64,000 bases of DNA from DTU089 sp964421815. Its GTDB lineage: Bacteria > Bacillota > Clostridia > Oscillospirales > Acutalibacteraceae. The stretch covers positions 90,589 through 154,588 of the forward strand of contig CAYQYT010000004.1 of the NCBI GenBank assembly GCA_964421815.1, read 5' to 3'. The translations under genes were made by a program, and so were the position numbers. Each line of letters starts with the position of its first letter. Within the stretch, counting starts at the first letter, position 1. A model generated the notes under the pieces. It searched no databases. It saw nothing but the letters and a program-made list of their open reading frames with translations, and was not told where the DNA came from. Below, one piece after another: positions 43,295-53,161 of this stretch.

Positions 43295-45934
43295 ATGGAA
43301 TGGACAGGACTTAACGAATTAAGAGAAAAATACCTGGATTTTTTCGAGTCAAAAGGTCATTTAAGACTCCCAAGTTTCCCCCTTGTACCCCAGGGCGATA
43401 AGAGTATTCTTCTTATTAACGCAGGTATGACACCCATGAAAAAATACTTTACAGGCGAGGAAACTCCCCCCAGAAAGAGAGTTACCACCTGTCAGAAATG
43501 TATTCGTACTCCCGATATTGAAAGAGTGGGCATTACCGCCCGTCACGGCACATATTTTGAAATGCTCGGTAACTTCTCATTCGGTGACTATTTTAAAAAG
43601 GAAGTAATTCCGTGGGCTTGGGAATTCTGTACACAGGTTATGAAAATGGATCCCGAAAAAATCTATTGCAGCGTGTATCTTGAAGATGACGAGGCTTACG
43701 ATATCTGGACAAAGGATGTGGGTGTAAAGCCCGACCACATGGTGCGTTTTGGCAAGGAGGACAACTTCTGGGAACACGGTCAAGGTCCATGCGGTCCCTG
43801 TTCGGAACTTTACTACGACCGCGGCGAAAAATACGGCTGCGGCAGTCCCGACTGCAAGGTTGGTTGCGAATGTGACCGCTATGTAGAATTCTGGAACCTT
43901 GTTTTTACACAGTTTGAAAACGACGGCAAAAACAACTACACCCCCCTTGCAAACCCCAATATCGACACAGGTATGGGACTTGAAAGACTTGCCTGTATTG
44001 CCCAGGATGTTAACAACATTTTTGAGGTTGACACCGTACAGAACATTATGAAGCACATAATGGAAATTGCGGGGGTAAAATACCACGAAAACGAAAAGAG
44101 CGATATCTCACTTCGTGTTATCACCGACCATATCCGTTCAACAACCTTTATGATCGGCGACGGTGTAATCCCCTCCAATGTGGGCAGGGGCTATGTTCTC
44201 AGAAGACTTCTCAGAAGAGCCGCACGTCACGGCAGGCTCCTCGGTATCGACAGACCCTTCCTTGCGGAAGTTTGTGAAACCGTTATCAAAGAAAATGAGA
44301 ACGCATATCCCGGTCTTCGCGAAAAGCAGGATTATATTATCAAAGTTATTTCAATGGAAGAAAACAGTTTCTATAAAACCATTGACAGCGGCCTTGAACT
44401 TCTCAACGACATGATTAAGAAAACCGAGGGCAAGGTGCTTTCGGGTGCGGACGCTTTCAAACTTCAGGACACCTACGGTTTCCCCATTGACCTGACACGT
44501 GAAATCGCCCAAGAAAACGGCTTAACCGTCAATGACGAGGAATTTGAAAAATATCTTGCGGATGCAAAAGCTCTGGCAAAAGCCTCCCGCAAGGTTGCAG
44601 GCACAGAGGGCTGGAAAAGTTCCGACATCTCCTTTAAGGAATGTGGTGCAACGGAGTTCACCGGCTACGGCACAACGGAACAGACCGGCAAGGTTCTTGC
44701 CATTGCCGCAAACGGCGAAAAGGTTGATTTTATCGGAGTTGACACGGACGCGGTAATCGTTCTTGACAAATCCGCATTTTATGCAGAAAGCGGCGGACAG
44801 GTTGGAGATACGGGTACTATTACTGTTAACGGCTCCGTATTCACAGTTACAAATACCACGAAAACCGCAGAGGGCGTAATTCTTCATCACGGTACTCTCA
44901 CCGAGGGCGACTCCATTAATGTTGGGGATAAGGTTTTCGGTCAGGTTGACAAAGTTCGCCGTCAGGCAATTATGAGAAACCATACTGCCGCCCACCTTCT
45001 TCAAGCGGCTCTCAGAGAAGCTTTGGGCACACACGTTGAACAGGCGGGTCAGCTTGTTAATGAAAACGCAGTACGTTTCGACTTTTCACATTTCTCCGCT
45101 CTCACACCGGAAGAAATGGTTAAAATTGAAAACAGGGTAAACGAAATAATTTTAAATGCGGACCCCGTTGTTACAGAAGTTATGAATATTGACGACGCAA
45201 AGAAAAAGGGCGCAATGGCTCTTTTCGGTGAAAAATACGGGGATACGGTACGTGTTGTTTCTGCCGGGGACTTCTCCACGGAACTTTGCGGCGGTACACA
45301 TGTTTCCAATACCGGTAATATCGGTCTTTTCCGCATCATTTCCGAGTCTTCCGTTGCCGCAGGTGTAAGAAGAATCGAGGGTGTAACGGGCTTGGGTGTT
45401 CTCTCCCACCTTGAAAAACAGGAGAAACTCATTCACGACACCGCTTCAGCACTCAAACTCGCAAATGTTCACGACCTTTGTACAAAGGCTACGTCAGTTG
45501 CCGCGGAACTTAAAGAGAAAGAAAAAGAACTCAACGATCTTAAAGCAGAAATTTCAAAGGCAAAGGCCGGGGAACTTTTCGACAAATTCGTTGAAATTAA
45601 CGGTGTTAAACTTATTACCGCATCCTTGGGTGAAGCGGATGCAAAAGAACTCCGCTCAATGCTTGATTCCGCAAAGGAAAAGGGCGATGATATAATCGCT
45701 ATTCTTGCGGCGGAGCAAAAGGAAAAAGGCACTTGCTCCTTTGGTTGCTATTGCGGAAAATCCGCTGTTGCAAAGGGCGCTCACGCAGGAAATATAGTAA
45801 GAGAGGTCGCTAAAGTTGCCGGCGGTTCCGGCGGCGGAAAGCCCGATTCCGCTATGGCGGGCGGTAAGGACATCACAAAAATTCCCGATGCCCTTAAAGC
45901 CGCAGAAGAAATTGTTAAAACATTTATAAAATAA
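43295..45934 (+). CDS. alaS: Alanyl-tRNA synthetase
   Basis: The 879-residue class II enzyme has RKRVTTCQKCIRTPDIERVG, the editing-domain zinc site (HTAAHLLQAAL, CGGTHVSNTG), and the C-terminal C-Ala domain with GGSGGGKPDSAMAGG. ATG 43295 follows ACGGAGTG. It is regulated by the upstream T-box. Confidence 0.98.
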   Translation: MEWTGLNELREKYLDFFESKGHLRLPSFPLVPQGDKSILLINAGMTPMKKYFTGEETPPRKRVTTCQKCIRTPDIERVGITARHGTYFEMLGNFSFGDYFKKEVIPWAWEFCTQVMKMDPEKIYCSVYLEDDEAYDIWTKDVGVKPDHMVRFGKEDNFWEHGQGPCGPCSELYYDRGEKYGCGSPDCKVGCECDRYVEFWNLVFTQFENDGKNNYTPLANPNIDTGMGLERLACIAQDVNNIFEVDTVQNIMKHIMEIAGVKYHENEKSDISLRVITDHIRSTTFMIGDGVIPSNVGRGYVLRRLLRRAARHGRLLGIDRPFLAEVCETVIKENENAYPGLREKQDYIIKVISMEENSFYKTIDSGLELLNDMIKKTEGKVLSGADAFKLQDTYGFPIDLTREIAQENGLTVNDEEFEKYLADAKALAKASRKVAGTEGWKSSDISFKECGATEFTGYGTTEQTGKVLAIAANGEKVDFIGVDTDAVIVLDKSAFYAESGGQVGDTGTITVNGSVFTVTNTTKTAEGVILHHGTLTEGDSINVGDKVFGQVDKVRRQAIMRNHTAAHLLQAALREALGTHVEQAGQLVNENAVRFDFSHFSALTPEEMVKIENRVNEIILNADPVVTEVMNIDDAKKKGAMALFGEKYGDTVRVVSAGDFSTELCGGTHVSNTGNIGLFRIISESSVAAGVRRIEGVTGLGVLSHLEKQEKLIHDTASALKLANVHDLCTKATSVAAELKEKEKELNDLKAEISKAKAGELFDKFVEINGVKLITASLGEADAKELRSMLDSAKEKGDDIIAILAAEQKEKGTCSFGCYCGKSAVAKGAHAGNIVREVAKVAGGSGGGKPDSAMAGGKDITKIPDALKAAEEIVKTFIK

Positions 45935-45946
45935 GGAAGTGTTTTT

Positions 45947-46285
45947 ATGGACTGCATTTTTTGTAAAATCGCCAACGGTGAAATCCCCTCAACAAAAGTT
46001 TATGAGGACGATACTGTTGTCGCCTTCAATGACCTTGAGCCCCAGGCACCCACCCATATCCTCGTAATCCCCAAAAAGCACATAACCTCCGCGGCAGATG
46101 TCACGGAAGAAAACAGCGCAGTTTTTGCCCATATTTTCGAGGTTATTGCAAAACTTTCAAAAGATTTGGGTATGACGGATGGCTTCCGAGTTGTTAACAA
46201 CTGCGGGGACTCTGCCGGTCAGACCGTTAAGCATATCCATTTTCATCTTATGTCCGGCAGAGAATTCACCTGGCCCGCAGGTTAA
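45947..46285 (+). CDS. HIT family protein (Hint-like)
   Basis: The 112-residue protein has CIFCKIANGEIPSTKVYED at the start and the histidine triad HIHFHLM near the end, plus LVIPKKHI. Hint-type hydrolases cleave AMP from lysine or purine phosphoramidates. It starts 12 bases after alaS, consistent with co-transcription. Confidence 0.95.
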   Translation: MDCIFCKIANGEIPSTKVYEDDTVVAFNDLEPQAPTHILVIPKKHITSAADVTEENSAVFAHIFEVIAKLSKDLGMTDGFRVVNNCGDSAGQTVKHIHFHLMSGREFTWPAG

Positions 46286-46333
46286 TTGTGCCAAACCATA
46301 ATATTTCTTTGTTCTTATTGAGAGGAAAATAAA

Positions 46334-48538
46334 ATGAAAAGACCGATGCTTGTTTCAGGTACAGCTATTGGGTTAAGCAGTATTATTCTCGTTTCAGCGG
46401 GAATTAAATCGCTTATCTTTCTGCTCTTGGGTACAGTGTCGGTCTTTATTTTGTATTGTATAAAACCCCTTAATCTACGCAGTAAAATTATTATTCCCAC
46501 AATTTGTTTATCGGTAGTTGTAAGTTGTATTTCTTTCGGGTTGTACCACTTCACCAAAATTGTGCCCGCCGAAAAACTTGATAACACAGTTACGGATGTT
46601 TCGGGCAAAATAGTATCCATACCCGAAGAAACCCCATACGGAATTAAGTTTATTTTAAAAACCGACAGAATCGGAAATAACGAGCAAAGGGCAAAAATCC
46701 AAGTTTTTATAAGTTCTGATAACAACTTGGATTGTAAACTGTATGACTATATATCCCTCCCCAATGCAAAACTGACTGTTGTCAGAAATGAATATAACAA
46801 ACCCGATTCAAGTTCCATTGCCGACGGAGTGATACTTGAAACCTCCGTTGAAAATATTAACGTACTCTGGGAAAGTGAAAGAACCCCCTTTTATTACTGC
46901 CTGCGTTTAAAAGAAATCATTACCTGTCAAATAAATGACTATATGTCGGAATACCACGCAGGGTTTCTTTTGGGTATGCTTTTCGGAGACAAATCCCATC
47001 TTGACAGCGATATAAAAAATGATTTTCGTGCAACGGGTATCTCCCATCTTCTTGCGGTTTCGGGACTGCACACAAGTACCTGGTGCGCCTATATAATTGG
47101 GTTATTAACTCTTTTCAGGTTAAAAGAAAAACTGCGGAACATCTTTTGCATCATATTCCTTTGCGGACTGTGTATTATTTCCGGTTTCACTCCATCGGTT
47201 GTAAGAGCCTCGATTATGATGTCAGTTCTTCTTGCCGCTCCCTTTTTCAAAGAAGAACCCGACTCCTTGAACTCCTCGGGCTTTGCGGTAGTTCTGTTGA
47301 TTTTGAACAACCCTTACATAATAACCTCAGTCAGTTTTCTCCTGTCTGTTTTTGCGACATTGGGTGTACTTACCTCCCTTTCACTGTTTAAAACAATACG
47401 TCCCAAACTTAACAGAATAAAAAACCGCAGTCTGCAAAAGTTTACGGAATACTTTTTAAGCACATTGTTTTCCACCGTATTCGCAGGACTTTTTACACTA
47501 CCCGTATCGGCATACTTTTTCGGTGTGTTCAGTACCGTATCACCGTTGACAAACCTTATATGTGTCAAACCTGCTTTCTGGAGTTTGATCACGGGTGTTG
47601 TTGCCACGGCAATCTCGTTTTTCCCCAAAAATATTCCCCATCTTATTTCTATTTTCATTTTCAAAATATCAATATTGTTTTCGGACTTTGTCACAAAAAC
47701 CGCAAATGCATTGGAAAAATTCACTTTCTGCACACTGCCCGTACACAAGGAATATTTCATTTTGGGACTTGCGGTGACTTCAATTATTTTTCTTGCGGGA
47801 TTTTTACTGTTCAAAAAGAAACACAATATGCTATTTCTGAAAATTCCCGTAATAATCAGTGCGGTGGCACTCTGCCTTTGCGTTGCATTGCCTTGCACAA
47901 CCCTGCTCCCTGCAAGTCTGACGGTTATAAATGTGAAAAACGGCATAAATATAAGCCTGCGCAATGGTCTTGAATATGCATATATAAATTGCGGAGCCGA
48001 CGGTGAAGTCGAGTTCTATAACTATTTACCCGTTGCAAAATGTGAAAAGTTTGATTTTCTTTATATCGGCAAAGCAGATAACACAACAAATGAACTCACC
48101 AAATATTTAACGGCATATTCTCCCGAAATTTCAGTTGTAACGGAATACGCAAATGGCAATTTAAGGGAAAGTGATTCGGATCTGCCGAAAAATACTGTTA
48201 TATCAAACTCCCATACCCATAATTTTAACGGTGAAATAATCCTCCAAACCGTTGACACATACCATGTAAGTTGTATTATAATAAAGGGACGTAAAAAGAC
48301 CGCGGCAATTTGCTACGGGAAAAATTCGGATATCAATTTACTGTTCGAAAAATACGGCGCACCCGATCTGCTTGTGCTTTCGGAGAATATTCCCGAAAGT
48401 CTCCCCGAAAATGTTGAAACTTTAATAGTAAGCAGCGACAGTGAAATTATCTCAAATAAAAATCTCTCGGCACTAAAAAGCCAATGTAAAAAATATTATT
48501 CCACCGCCGAAAACGGCGACATAAAAATATTACTGTAA
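46334..48538 (+). CDS. comEC: ComEC/Rec2 family DNA uptake channel, C-terminus degenerate
   Basis: The 734-residue protein has several N-terminal hydrophobic helices, the OB-like DUF4131 region, and the Competence domain with GFLLGMLFGDKSHLDSDIKNDFRATGISHLLAVSGLH, ending in further helices to about 530. The last 200 residues would be the metallo-beta-lactamase domain (starting SLTVINVKNG), but I see no HxHxDH metal-binding motif, so the nuclease part looks inactive. Other late-competence genes are not in the window. Confidence 0.88.
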   Translation: MKRPMLVSGTAIGLSSIILVSAGIKSLIFLLLGTVSVFILYCIKPLNLRSKIIIPTICLSVVVSCISFGLYHFTKIVPAEKLDNTVTDVSGKIVSIPEETPYGIKFILKTDRIGNNEQRAKIQVFISSDNNLDCKLYDYISLPNAKLTVVRNEYNKPDSSSIADGVILETSVENINVLWESERTPFYYCLRLKEIITCQINDYMSEYHAGFLLGMLFGDKSHLDSDIKNDFRATGISHLLAVSGLHTSTWCAYIIGLLTLFRLKEKLRNIFCIIFLCGLCIISGFTPSVVRASIMMSVLLAAPFFKEEPDSLNSSGFAVVLLILNNPYIITSVSFLLSVFATLGVLTSLSLFKTIRPKLNRIKNRSLQKFTEYFLSTLFSTVFAGLFTLPVSAYFFGVFSTVSPLTNLICVKPAFWSLITGVVATAISFFPKNIPHLISIFIFKISILFSDFVTKTANALEKFTFCTLPVHKEYFILGLAVTSIIFLAGFLLFKKKHNMLFLKIPVIISAVALCLCVALPCTTLLPASLTVINVKNGINISLRNGLEYAYINCGADGEVEFYNYLPVAKCEKFDFLYIGKADNTTNELTKYLTAYSPEISVVTEYANGNLRESDSDLPKNTVISNSHTHNFNGEIILQTVDTYHVSCIIIKGRKKTAAICYGKNSDINLLFEKYGAPDLLVLSENIPESLPENVETLIVSSDSEIISNKNLSALKSQCKKYYSTAENGDIKILL

Positions 48539-48550
48539 AGGAGAAGGCAA

Positions 48551-49594
48551 ATGGCACTTTTTAATGAGGAAGACTTGAAAAAACAAATAAAAAGCGGTGA
48601 ATTCAGCAATGTTTATCTCCTTTACGGCAATGAGGGATATTTAAAGCAGTTTTATGCAAATCAAATTTGTTCTAAAGCGGTCAGCAAGGATTTTGCGGAT
48701 TTCAACCTGAAGAAACTTGACGGAAAAGATACAAATCTTAATGAAATTTACGATTGTACCGCCTCCTTTCCCATGATGGATAACTACACCTGCACCCTTG
48801 TTAAAGATTTCCCCTTGAACACCTATGTGAGCGACAGAAGCAAACTTGACGAAGAACTCCACACAATCATTGCCGACATCCCCGAAACTTCCATTCTTGT
48901 TTTTTGGATGGACACTCTTGAAGTTGACGAAAAAACGGGTAAATGGCAAAAAATAATTAAGACTGTTGACGAAATCGGAGTCTGTGCAAAGATTGACAAA
49001 CGCAGCCGTTCCGCCTTGGAAAAACTCCTTGTTACTTCCGCCGCGAAAAAGGACTGTTCTCTTTCACGGGACACCGCAGGTTATATGATAAACCTTGTGG
49101 GTGAAGATATGAGCACCCTGCAGAATGAACTCAACAAGGTTTGCGCCTTTGTAGGCTCGGGAGAAATCGCAAGAAAGCACATTGACGAAACGGTAATTGT
49201 CAGCGTTGAGGCGAAAATATTCAACCTTTCAAGGATGATTGCAAAGGGCGATGCGGACGGAGCATTTGAAACCCTTTCAAACCTTTTCAAACTGCGGGAA
49301 GAACCCGTTATGATTCTCGGTGTACTTTCCAAAGCATTTGTTGATATGTACCGGGTTAAAGCCGCAAAGGAAAAGGGCATTTCCTACACCGTCCTTTCAG
49401 ACCTGTTCCCCGGTTCTTATAAAGGAAGATCTTTTATCCTTGACAATGCCGCCCGTGACGGCGCAGGTTACACAATTACCCAGTTAAAATCCGCTTTAGC
49501 CATACTTTCCGATACGGACCGTCGATTGAAATCCACAAACGAGGACGGTAAAACCGTACTTGAAGAACTTATATTAAGGTTGTTGAGAATCTGA
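48551..49594 (+). CDS. holA: DNA polymerase III delta subunit
   Basis: The 347-residue protein starts LYGNEGYLKQFY (an HolA P-loop-like motif, degenerate) and has NLSRMIAKGDADGAFETLSNLF, REEPVMILGVLSKAFVDMYRVK and RRLKSTNEDGKTVLEELIL, all as in HolA. It opens the sliding clamp in the clamp-loader complex. AAAGGAGAAGG precedes the ATG; it overlaps the next gene at ATGA. Confidence 0.93.
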   Translation: MALFNEEDLKKQIKSGEFSNVYLLYGNEGYLKQFYANQICSKAVSKDFADFNLKKLDGKDTNLNEIYDCTASFPMMDNYTCTLVKDFPLNTYVSDRSKLDEELHTIIADIPETSILVFWMDTLEVDEKTGKWQKIIKTVDEIGVCAKIDKRSRSALEKLLVTSAAKKDCSLSRDTAGYMINLVGEDMSTLQNELNKVCAFVGSGEIARKHIDETVIVSVEAKIFNLSRMIAKGDADGAFETLSNLFKLREEPVMILGVLSKAFVDMYRVKAAKEKGISYTVLSDLFPGSYKGRSFILDNAARDGAGYTITQLKSALAILSDTDRRLKSTNEDGKTVLEELILRLLRI

Positions 49595-50190
49595 TGATAA
49601 AAATTGACAGGGTTGTAATCGTAGAGGGACGTTATGACAAAATAAAACTTAATTCCATTCTTGATGCAGTTATTATAGAAACGGACGGTTTCGGCATTTT
49701 TAATAATAAGGAAAAGCAGAAGTTAATAAGAAAACTCGCCGGGACAAAGGGACTTTTAATACTTACGGACAGCGACTCCGCGGGGTTTAAAATCCGCTCC
49801 TTTATAAAAGGAATCGTTCCCGAAGAGCAAATAAAACACGCATATATTCCCGACATTTTAGGCAAGGAAAAACGAAAAGCCGAACCCTCCAAGGAGGGCA
49901 AATTGGGTGTTGAGGGAGTAAAGGTACAGGTAATAATTCAGGCTCTCGAAAAAGCGGGAGTGCTGTGCGAGGAAACGAAAGAAACAAGCCGTCGGGAAAT
50001 TACGAAGTTTGATTTATACGAGGACGGATTTTCCGGCAAGCAGAATAGCGATGCTCTGCGTAAAAAACTTTTAAAGCATCTGGATTTACCCGAAAGGCTC
50101 ACTTCCAATGCACTTGTGCAAATTTTGAATACATTTTTAACCTACGAAGAATACAAAAAAGCGGTTGAGGAAATAAAAAGCAATGGTTAA
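49594..50190 (+). CDS. rnmV: Ribonuclease M5 (TOPRIM, DUF4093)
   Basis: The 198-residue protein has a TOPRIM domain: VVIVEGRYDKIKL (the conserved glutamate) and LILTDSDSAGFKIRSFIKG with the DxD pair. The C-terminal half (GVEGVKVQVIIQALEKAG ... SRREITKFDLYEDGFSGKQNS) matches DUF4093, as in RNase M5, which matures 5S rRNA. It overlaps holA and rlmD at its two ends, so the three are tightly coupled. Confidence 0.88.
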   Translation: MIKIDRVVIVEGRYDKIKLNSILDAVIIETDGFGIFNNKEKQKLIRKLAGTKGLLILTDSDSAGFKIRSFIKGIVPEEQIKHAYIPDILGKEKRKAEPSKEGKLGVEGVKVQVIIQALEKAGVLCEETKETSRREITKFDLYEDGFSGKQNSDALRKKLLKHLDLPERLTSNALVQILNTFLTYEEYKKAVEEIKSNG

Positions 50191-51538
50191 CAAAAACGAT
50201 GAATTCAATTTAAAAATAACCGGCTACACCTCCGAGGGAGGCGGTGTGGGAAAATTTGACGGCCAGGCGATTTTTGTTGAAAATACCGCCGTGGGTGACG
50301 AAATCCTCTGCCATATTATTAAGGCGAAAAAGAATTATGCCGTGGGCAAGGTAACAAAAATCATCAAACCCTCAAAAAGTCGGATTGAGCCGGAATGTGC
50401 GGCTTTTAAAACTTGCGGGGGCTGTTCATTCGGTCACATAAAATATGAGGATGAACTAAAATACAAGGCTCAAAAGGTAAGGGATGCCTTTGAAAGAATC
50501 GGGGGTATCTCCCCCCGATTCAAGCCCATAATTCCCTCCCCCAACACCACCCGCTATCGCAACAAAGCCCAGTACCCCGTAAGACGTGAAAACGGGATTT
50601 TAAATATCGGCTTTTATGCAAAAAAAAGCCACAGGGTTATTGACGGCGGCGACTGTCTTTTACAGCCCGAAGATTTCACGAAAATTATTGAAATATTCAG
50701 AAATTGGATCGAGAAAAACAACGTAACGGTTTATAACGAAAATATAAACAAGGGACTTTTACGTCATATTTATTTAAGAAAAGCCTTTGCAACGGGGGAA
50801 ATAATGGTATGCGCCGTAATTAACGGCTCCAATTTGCCGTACTGCGATGAACTTATTGAAAAGTTGCAGAACGTTAAAGGCTTTAAAACCCTTGTTGTAA
50901 ATATTAACAGGGACGCAACAAATGTTGTGTTGGGAGATACTTGTACCACACTTTGCGGTGACGGATATATTACGGACATTCTCTGCGGTGTGAAAATAAA
51001 ACTGTCCCCCCTATCCTTTTACCAGGTTAACAGGGACGGCGCGGAGTTGCTTTATAAAAAAGCCGCCGAATATGCCGCCCCCACTCCCGACCAAACAATC
51101 CTTGACCTTTACTGCGGCACGGGAACAATCGGTCTTTCCATGGCAAGGGAAGTAAAAAAATTAGTGGGAGTGGAAATCATCCCCGAAGCCATTGAGGACG
51201 CAAAAGAGAATGCAAAATTAAACGGAATAGAAAATGCCGAATTTATATGCGGTGACGCAAGTGTCGCCGCCGAAAAACTGAAAGCGGAGGGAATTAAACC
51301 CGACACGGTCATCCTGGACCCCCCAAGAAAGGGATGCGCCGAGGAACTCCTTAAAACCGTGGCGCAAATCAGCCCAAAGAAAATAGTCTATGTCTCCTGC
51401 GACCCCGCCACCTTAGCCCGTGACTGCGCAAGACTTCTCCCCCTGGGCTACGAAGTAAAAGAAGTAACCCCCGTGGATATGTTCCCGAGAACGAGTCACG
51501 TGGAGACGGTCTGTTTGCTGTCAAGAAAAGAGAAATAA
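50183..51538 (+). CDS. rlmD: 23S rRNA (uracil-C5)-methyltransferase, RlmD family
   Basis: The 451-residue enzyme has an N-terminal TRAM domain, a [4Fe-4S] site CAAFKTCGGCSFGH (three Cys shown), and a Rossmann SAM domain with TILDLYCGTGTIGLSMA. Catalytic motifs are VILDPPRKGCAEELL and YVSCDPATLARD. It is the RlmD/RumA class, methylating U1939-type sites. It overlaps rnmV by 8 bases. It is the last gene before the island. Confidence 0.9.
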   Translation: MVNKNDEFNLKITGYTSEGGGVGKFDGQAIFVENTAVGDEILCHIIKAKKNYAVGKVTKIIKPSKSRIEPECAAFKTCGGCSFGHIKYEDELKYKAQKVRDAFERIGGISPRFKPIIPSPNTTRYRNKAQYPVRRENGILNIGFYAKKSHRVIDGGDCLLQPEDFTKIIEIFRNWIEKNNVTVYNENINKGLLRHIYLRKAFATGEIMVCAVINGSNLPYCDELIEKLQNVKGFKTLVVNINRDATNVVLGDTCTTLCGDGYITDILCGVKIKLSPLSFYQVNRDGAELLYKKAAEYAAPTPDQTILDLYCGTGTIGLSMAREVKKLVGVEIIPEAIEDAKENAKLNGIENAEFICGDASVAAEKLKAEGIKPDTVILDPPRKGCAEELLKTVAQISPKKIVYVSCDPATLARDCARLLPLGYEVKEVTPVDMFPRTSHVETVCLLSRKEK

Positions 51539-51559
51539 TAGGCTGAAAAGTACTGAAAT

Positions 51560-51615
51560 AAAGGGATTCCGTGCGAAAGTCCTGTTTAGGAAAATCTCGG
51601 AATCCCTATTTTATT
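51560..51615 (+). terminator. Terminator after rlmD, left boundary of the defence island
   Basis: AGGGATTCCG and CGGAATCCCT form a 10-bp stem separated by 26 bases, with ATTTTATT after. Past it, base composition changes visibly to a more A+T-rich style. No att-like direct repeat is seen here. Confidence 0.65.
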
Positions 51616-51708
51616 GGTTTTGGCAGTAGTTCTATAGTCTGGGGTGAAAGTAGGGTGGAGTGATGAAACTGCTTTTTGTGGTGCTGAGTTAATAGGACTA
51701 CTGTCTAT

Positions 51709-52767
51709 TTATACATGAAAATCAAGCTCATAATTTCCATCATTGGTTAATGTAAGAGTTACATAATCTCGACCATATTTACGTAGATGATCGTAAGTAA
51801 CAGTTGCATCAGGTGGTAGACCAAGACGTTTTCTGATGTATACTCCAAGCTCTATACCTCCCGAATTTGAGGTTAAAGCTTTAGGGTATTGACGATAAGC
51901 ATCTCCTGGGTTACGTTTTGATTTCGATGGAATTTCTACGCCACCTTGTTGAAAAATCATAGTCATCTTTGTACCATCATCCCAAGTCATATTAATTGGA
52001 TTTTGCATACGTTGGACTTTTCCACCTGAACCAGAACCAACTGTACCATTGAATGGTATAAGCAGCGGATAATTTTCAATATGGAATTTTCTGATTGGTA
52101 GTACTGATTCCATATCGGAACTCGTTGACGCATGAGGACCATTGCCCCAATTAAGTCCATCCACATTTTGGACGGTAGGTTTTCCATTATGCATATAGTA
52201 TAAAGGAATTATGGCTGAAAAAGGATTTCCTGTATACTTATTCCAACTGTTTGGTGTCTTTTTTGAACGTTTAGCGGAAGGTGATAATGCTTTTGTTTTT
52301 GTATAAGGAATAATCAGTGGATTATCAAAATGAATTGAAGCAGTATCTATTTCTTTTGCGTAATTATTAAGAAATTCTTTATCTGATACGGAATCAATGG
52401 GGGCCAGTAATTCACTATTAGTGGTTGTTGCCAAGGCAGAACTTGATGCGTTAGCTGAACCTATTAAAGCACTAGTTGTAATGCCTGCTTTTTTGAAAAT
52501 ATAACATTTTGTATGAACATGGTAAGCGATAGGTATATTTATTTTTAAATTAGGATATGTAGCTTCTAACCTTTGGAATGCGCTGTAATAAGATGGAGAT
52601 ATTCCGTTTCTTAAATACATACCATAATAAAAAGTTGTTGGAATTCCATACTTAGCTATATTTTCAATGATATCAATTGAAAAGTAACCGCTTATTATTA
52701 TGATTTCATCACTTGACGCAGCGTTTGTCATAACAAGTGATTCTAAATTATCAACAAATATTGACAT
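51709..52767 (-). CDS. PLD-family restriction endonuclease, NgoFVII-like
   Basis: The 352-residue protein has a phospholipase-D nuclease motif H85-T-K87 in HVHTKCYIF, followed by LIGSANASSSALA, as in the metal-independent NgoFVII/BfiI restriction enzymes. The C-terminal half (from about residue 165) would hold the B3-like DNA recognition domain. GAGGAGGG precedes the ATG. It points away from the methyltransferase genes, so its promoter must lie in the 170-base gap shared with the XRE regulator. The recognition site is unknown. Confidence 0.8.
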   Translation of the reverse strand: MSIFVDNLESLVMTNAASSDEIIIISGYFSIDIIENIAKYGIPTTFYYGMYLRNGISPSYYSAFQRLEATYPNLKINIPIAYHVHTKCYIFKKAGITTSALIGSANASSSALATTTNSELLAPIDSVSDKEFLNNYAKEIDTASIHFDNPLIIPYTKTKALSPSAKRSKKTPNSWNKYTGNPFSAIIPLYYMHNGKPTVQNVDGLNWGNGPHASTSSDMESVLPIRKFHIENYPLLIPFNGTVGSGSGGKVQRMQNPINMTWDDGTKMTMIFQQGGVEIPSKSKRNPGDAYRQYPKALTSNSGGIELGVYIRKRLGLPPDATVTYDHLRKYGRDYVTLTLTNDGNYELDFHV

Positions 52768-52827
52768 ATAAACCCTCCTCGAATAAGATAAAAAAATTAT
52801 ATCACATTATTACGGGGAAATATAGAT

Positions 52828-52906
52828 GGAGAAATATTTTATTTCTCCGTTGATAAATTTTATTGCAACCTTTATAATGATGATGTGTTACGAGTATTAC
52901 GATCTT
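52828..52906. promoter_or_regulatory. Divergent control region of the restriction island
   Basis: A perfect 9-3-9 palindrome (GGAGAAATA, TTT, TATTTCTCC) at 52828-52848 is followed by a promoter TTGATA-17-TATAAT (52850-52855, 52873-52878) and a direct repeat TTACGAGT/TTACGATC (from 52890). Palindrome or repeat could be the operator of the XRE protein made just downstream, which would delay restriction until methylation is established. Confidence 0.6.
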
Positions 52907-52937
52907 ATGAAAGGAACCTTATAAACAGGAGGACGAA

Positions 52938-53147
52938 ATGGAAGTAAACTATAATAAATTGTGGAAATTGATGATAGATAAAGGAATGCCAAATAAAAGT
53001 GATTTACGAACATTAACAGGTATTGGTACAAACACATTGGCTAAACTTAGTAAAAATCAGTTAGTCAGTATGGAAGTTCTTATGAAAATATGCTGTAAAT
53101 TAGATTGTGATATATCTGATATTTGTGAATTTAAAAAAGATAACTAA
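52938..53147 (+). CDS. Small XRE-family regulator (possible C protein)
   Basis: This 69-residue helix-turn-helix protein has NKSDLRTLTGIGTNTLAKLSKNQLVSMEVLMKICCKLDCDISDIC, an XRE/Cro HTH with the 'LMKIC..L.CDISDI' ending of YozG-type regulators. AGGAGG precedes the ATG. Its position, between a nuclease and two methyltransferases, fits a controller of restriction-modification expression. It is 14 bases from the first methyltransferase start, so probably the same transcript. Confidence 0.8.
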   Translation: MEVNYNKLWKLMIDKGMPNKSDLRTLTGIGTNTLAKLSKNQLVSMEVLMKICCKLDCDISDICEFKKDN

Positions 53148-53161
53148 AGGAGAATTTAAAA

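Noticed and set aside
51540..51708. att site or integrase for the defence island
   Set aside because: No integrase gene lies in the window, and I found no direct repeat shared by both island ends.
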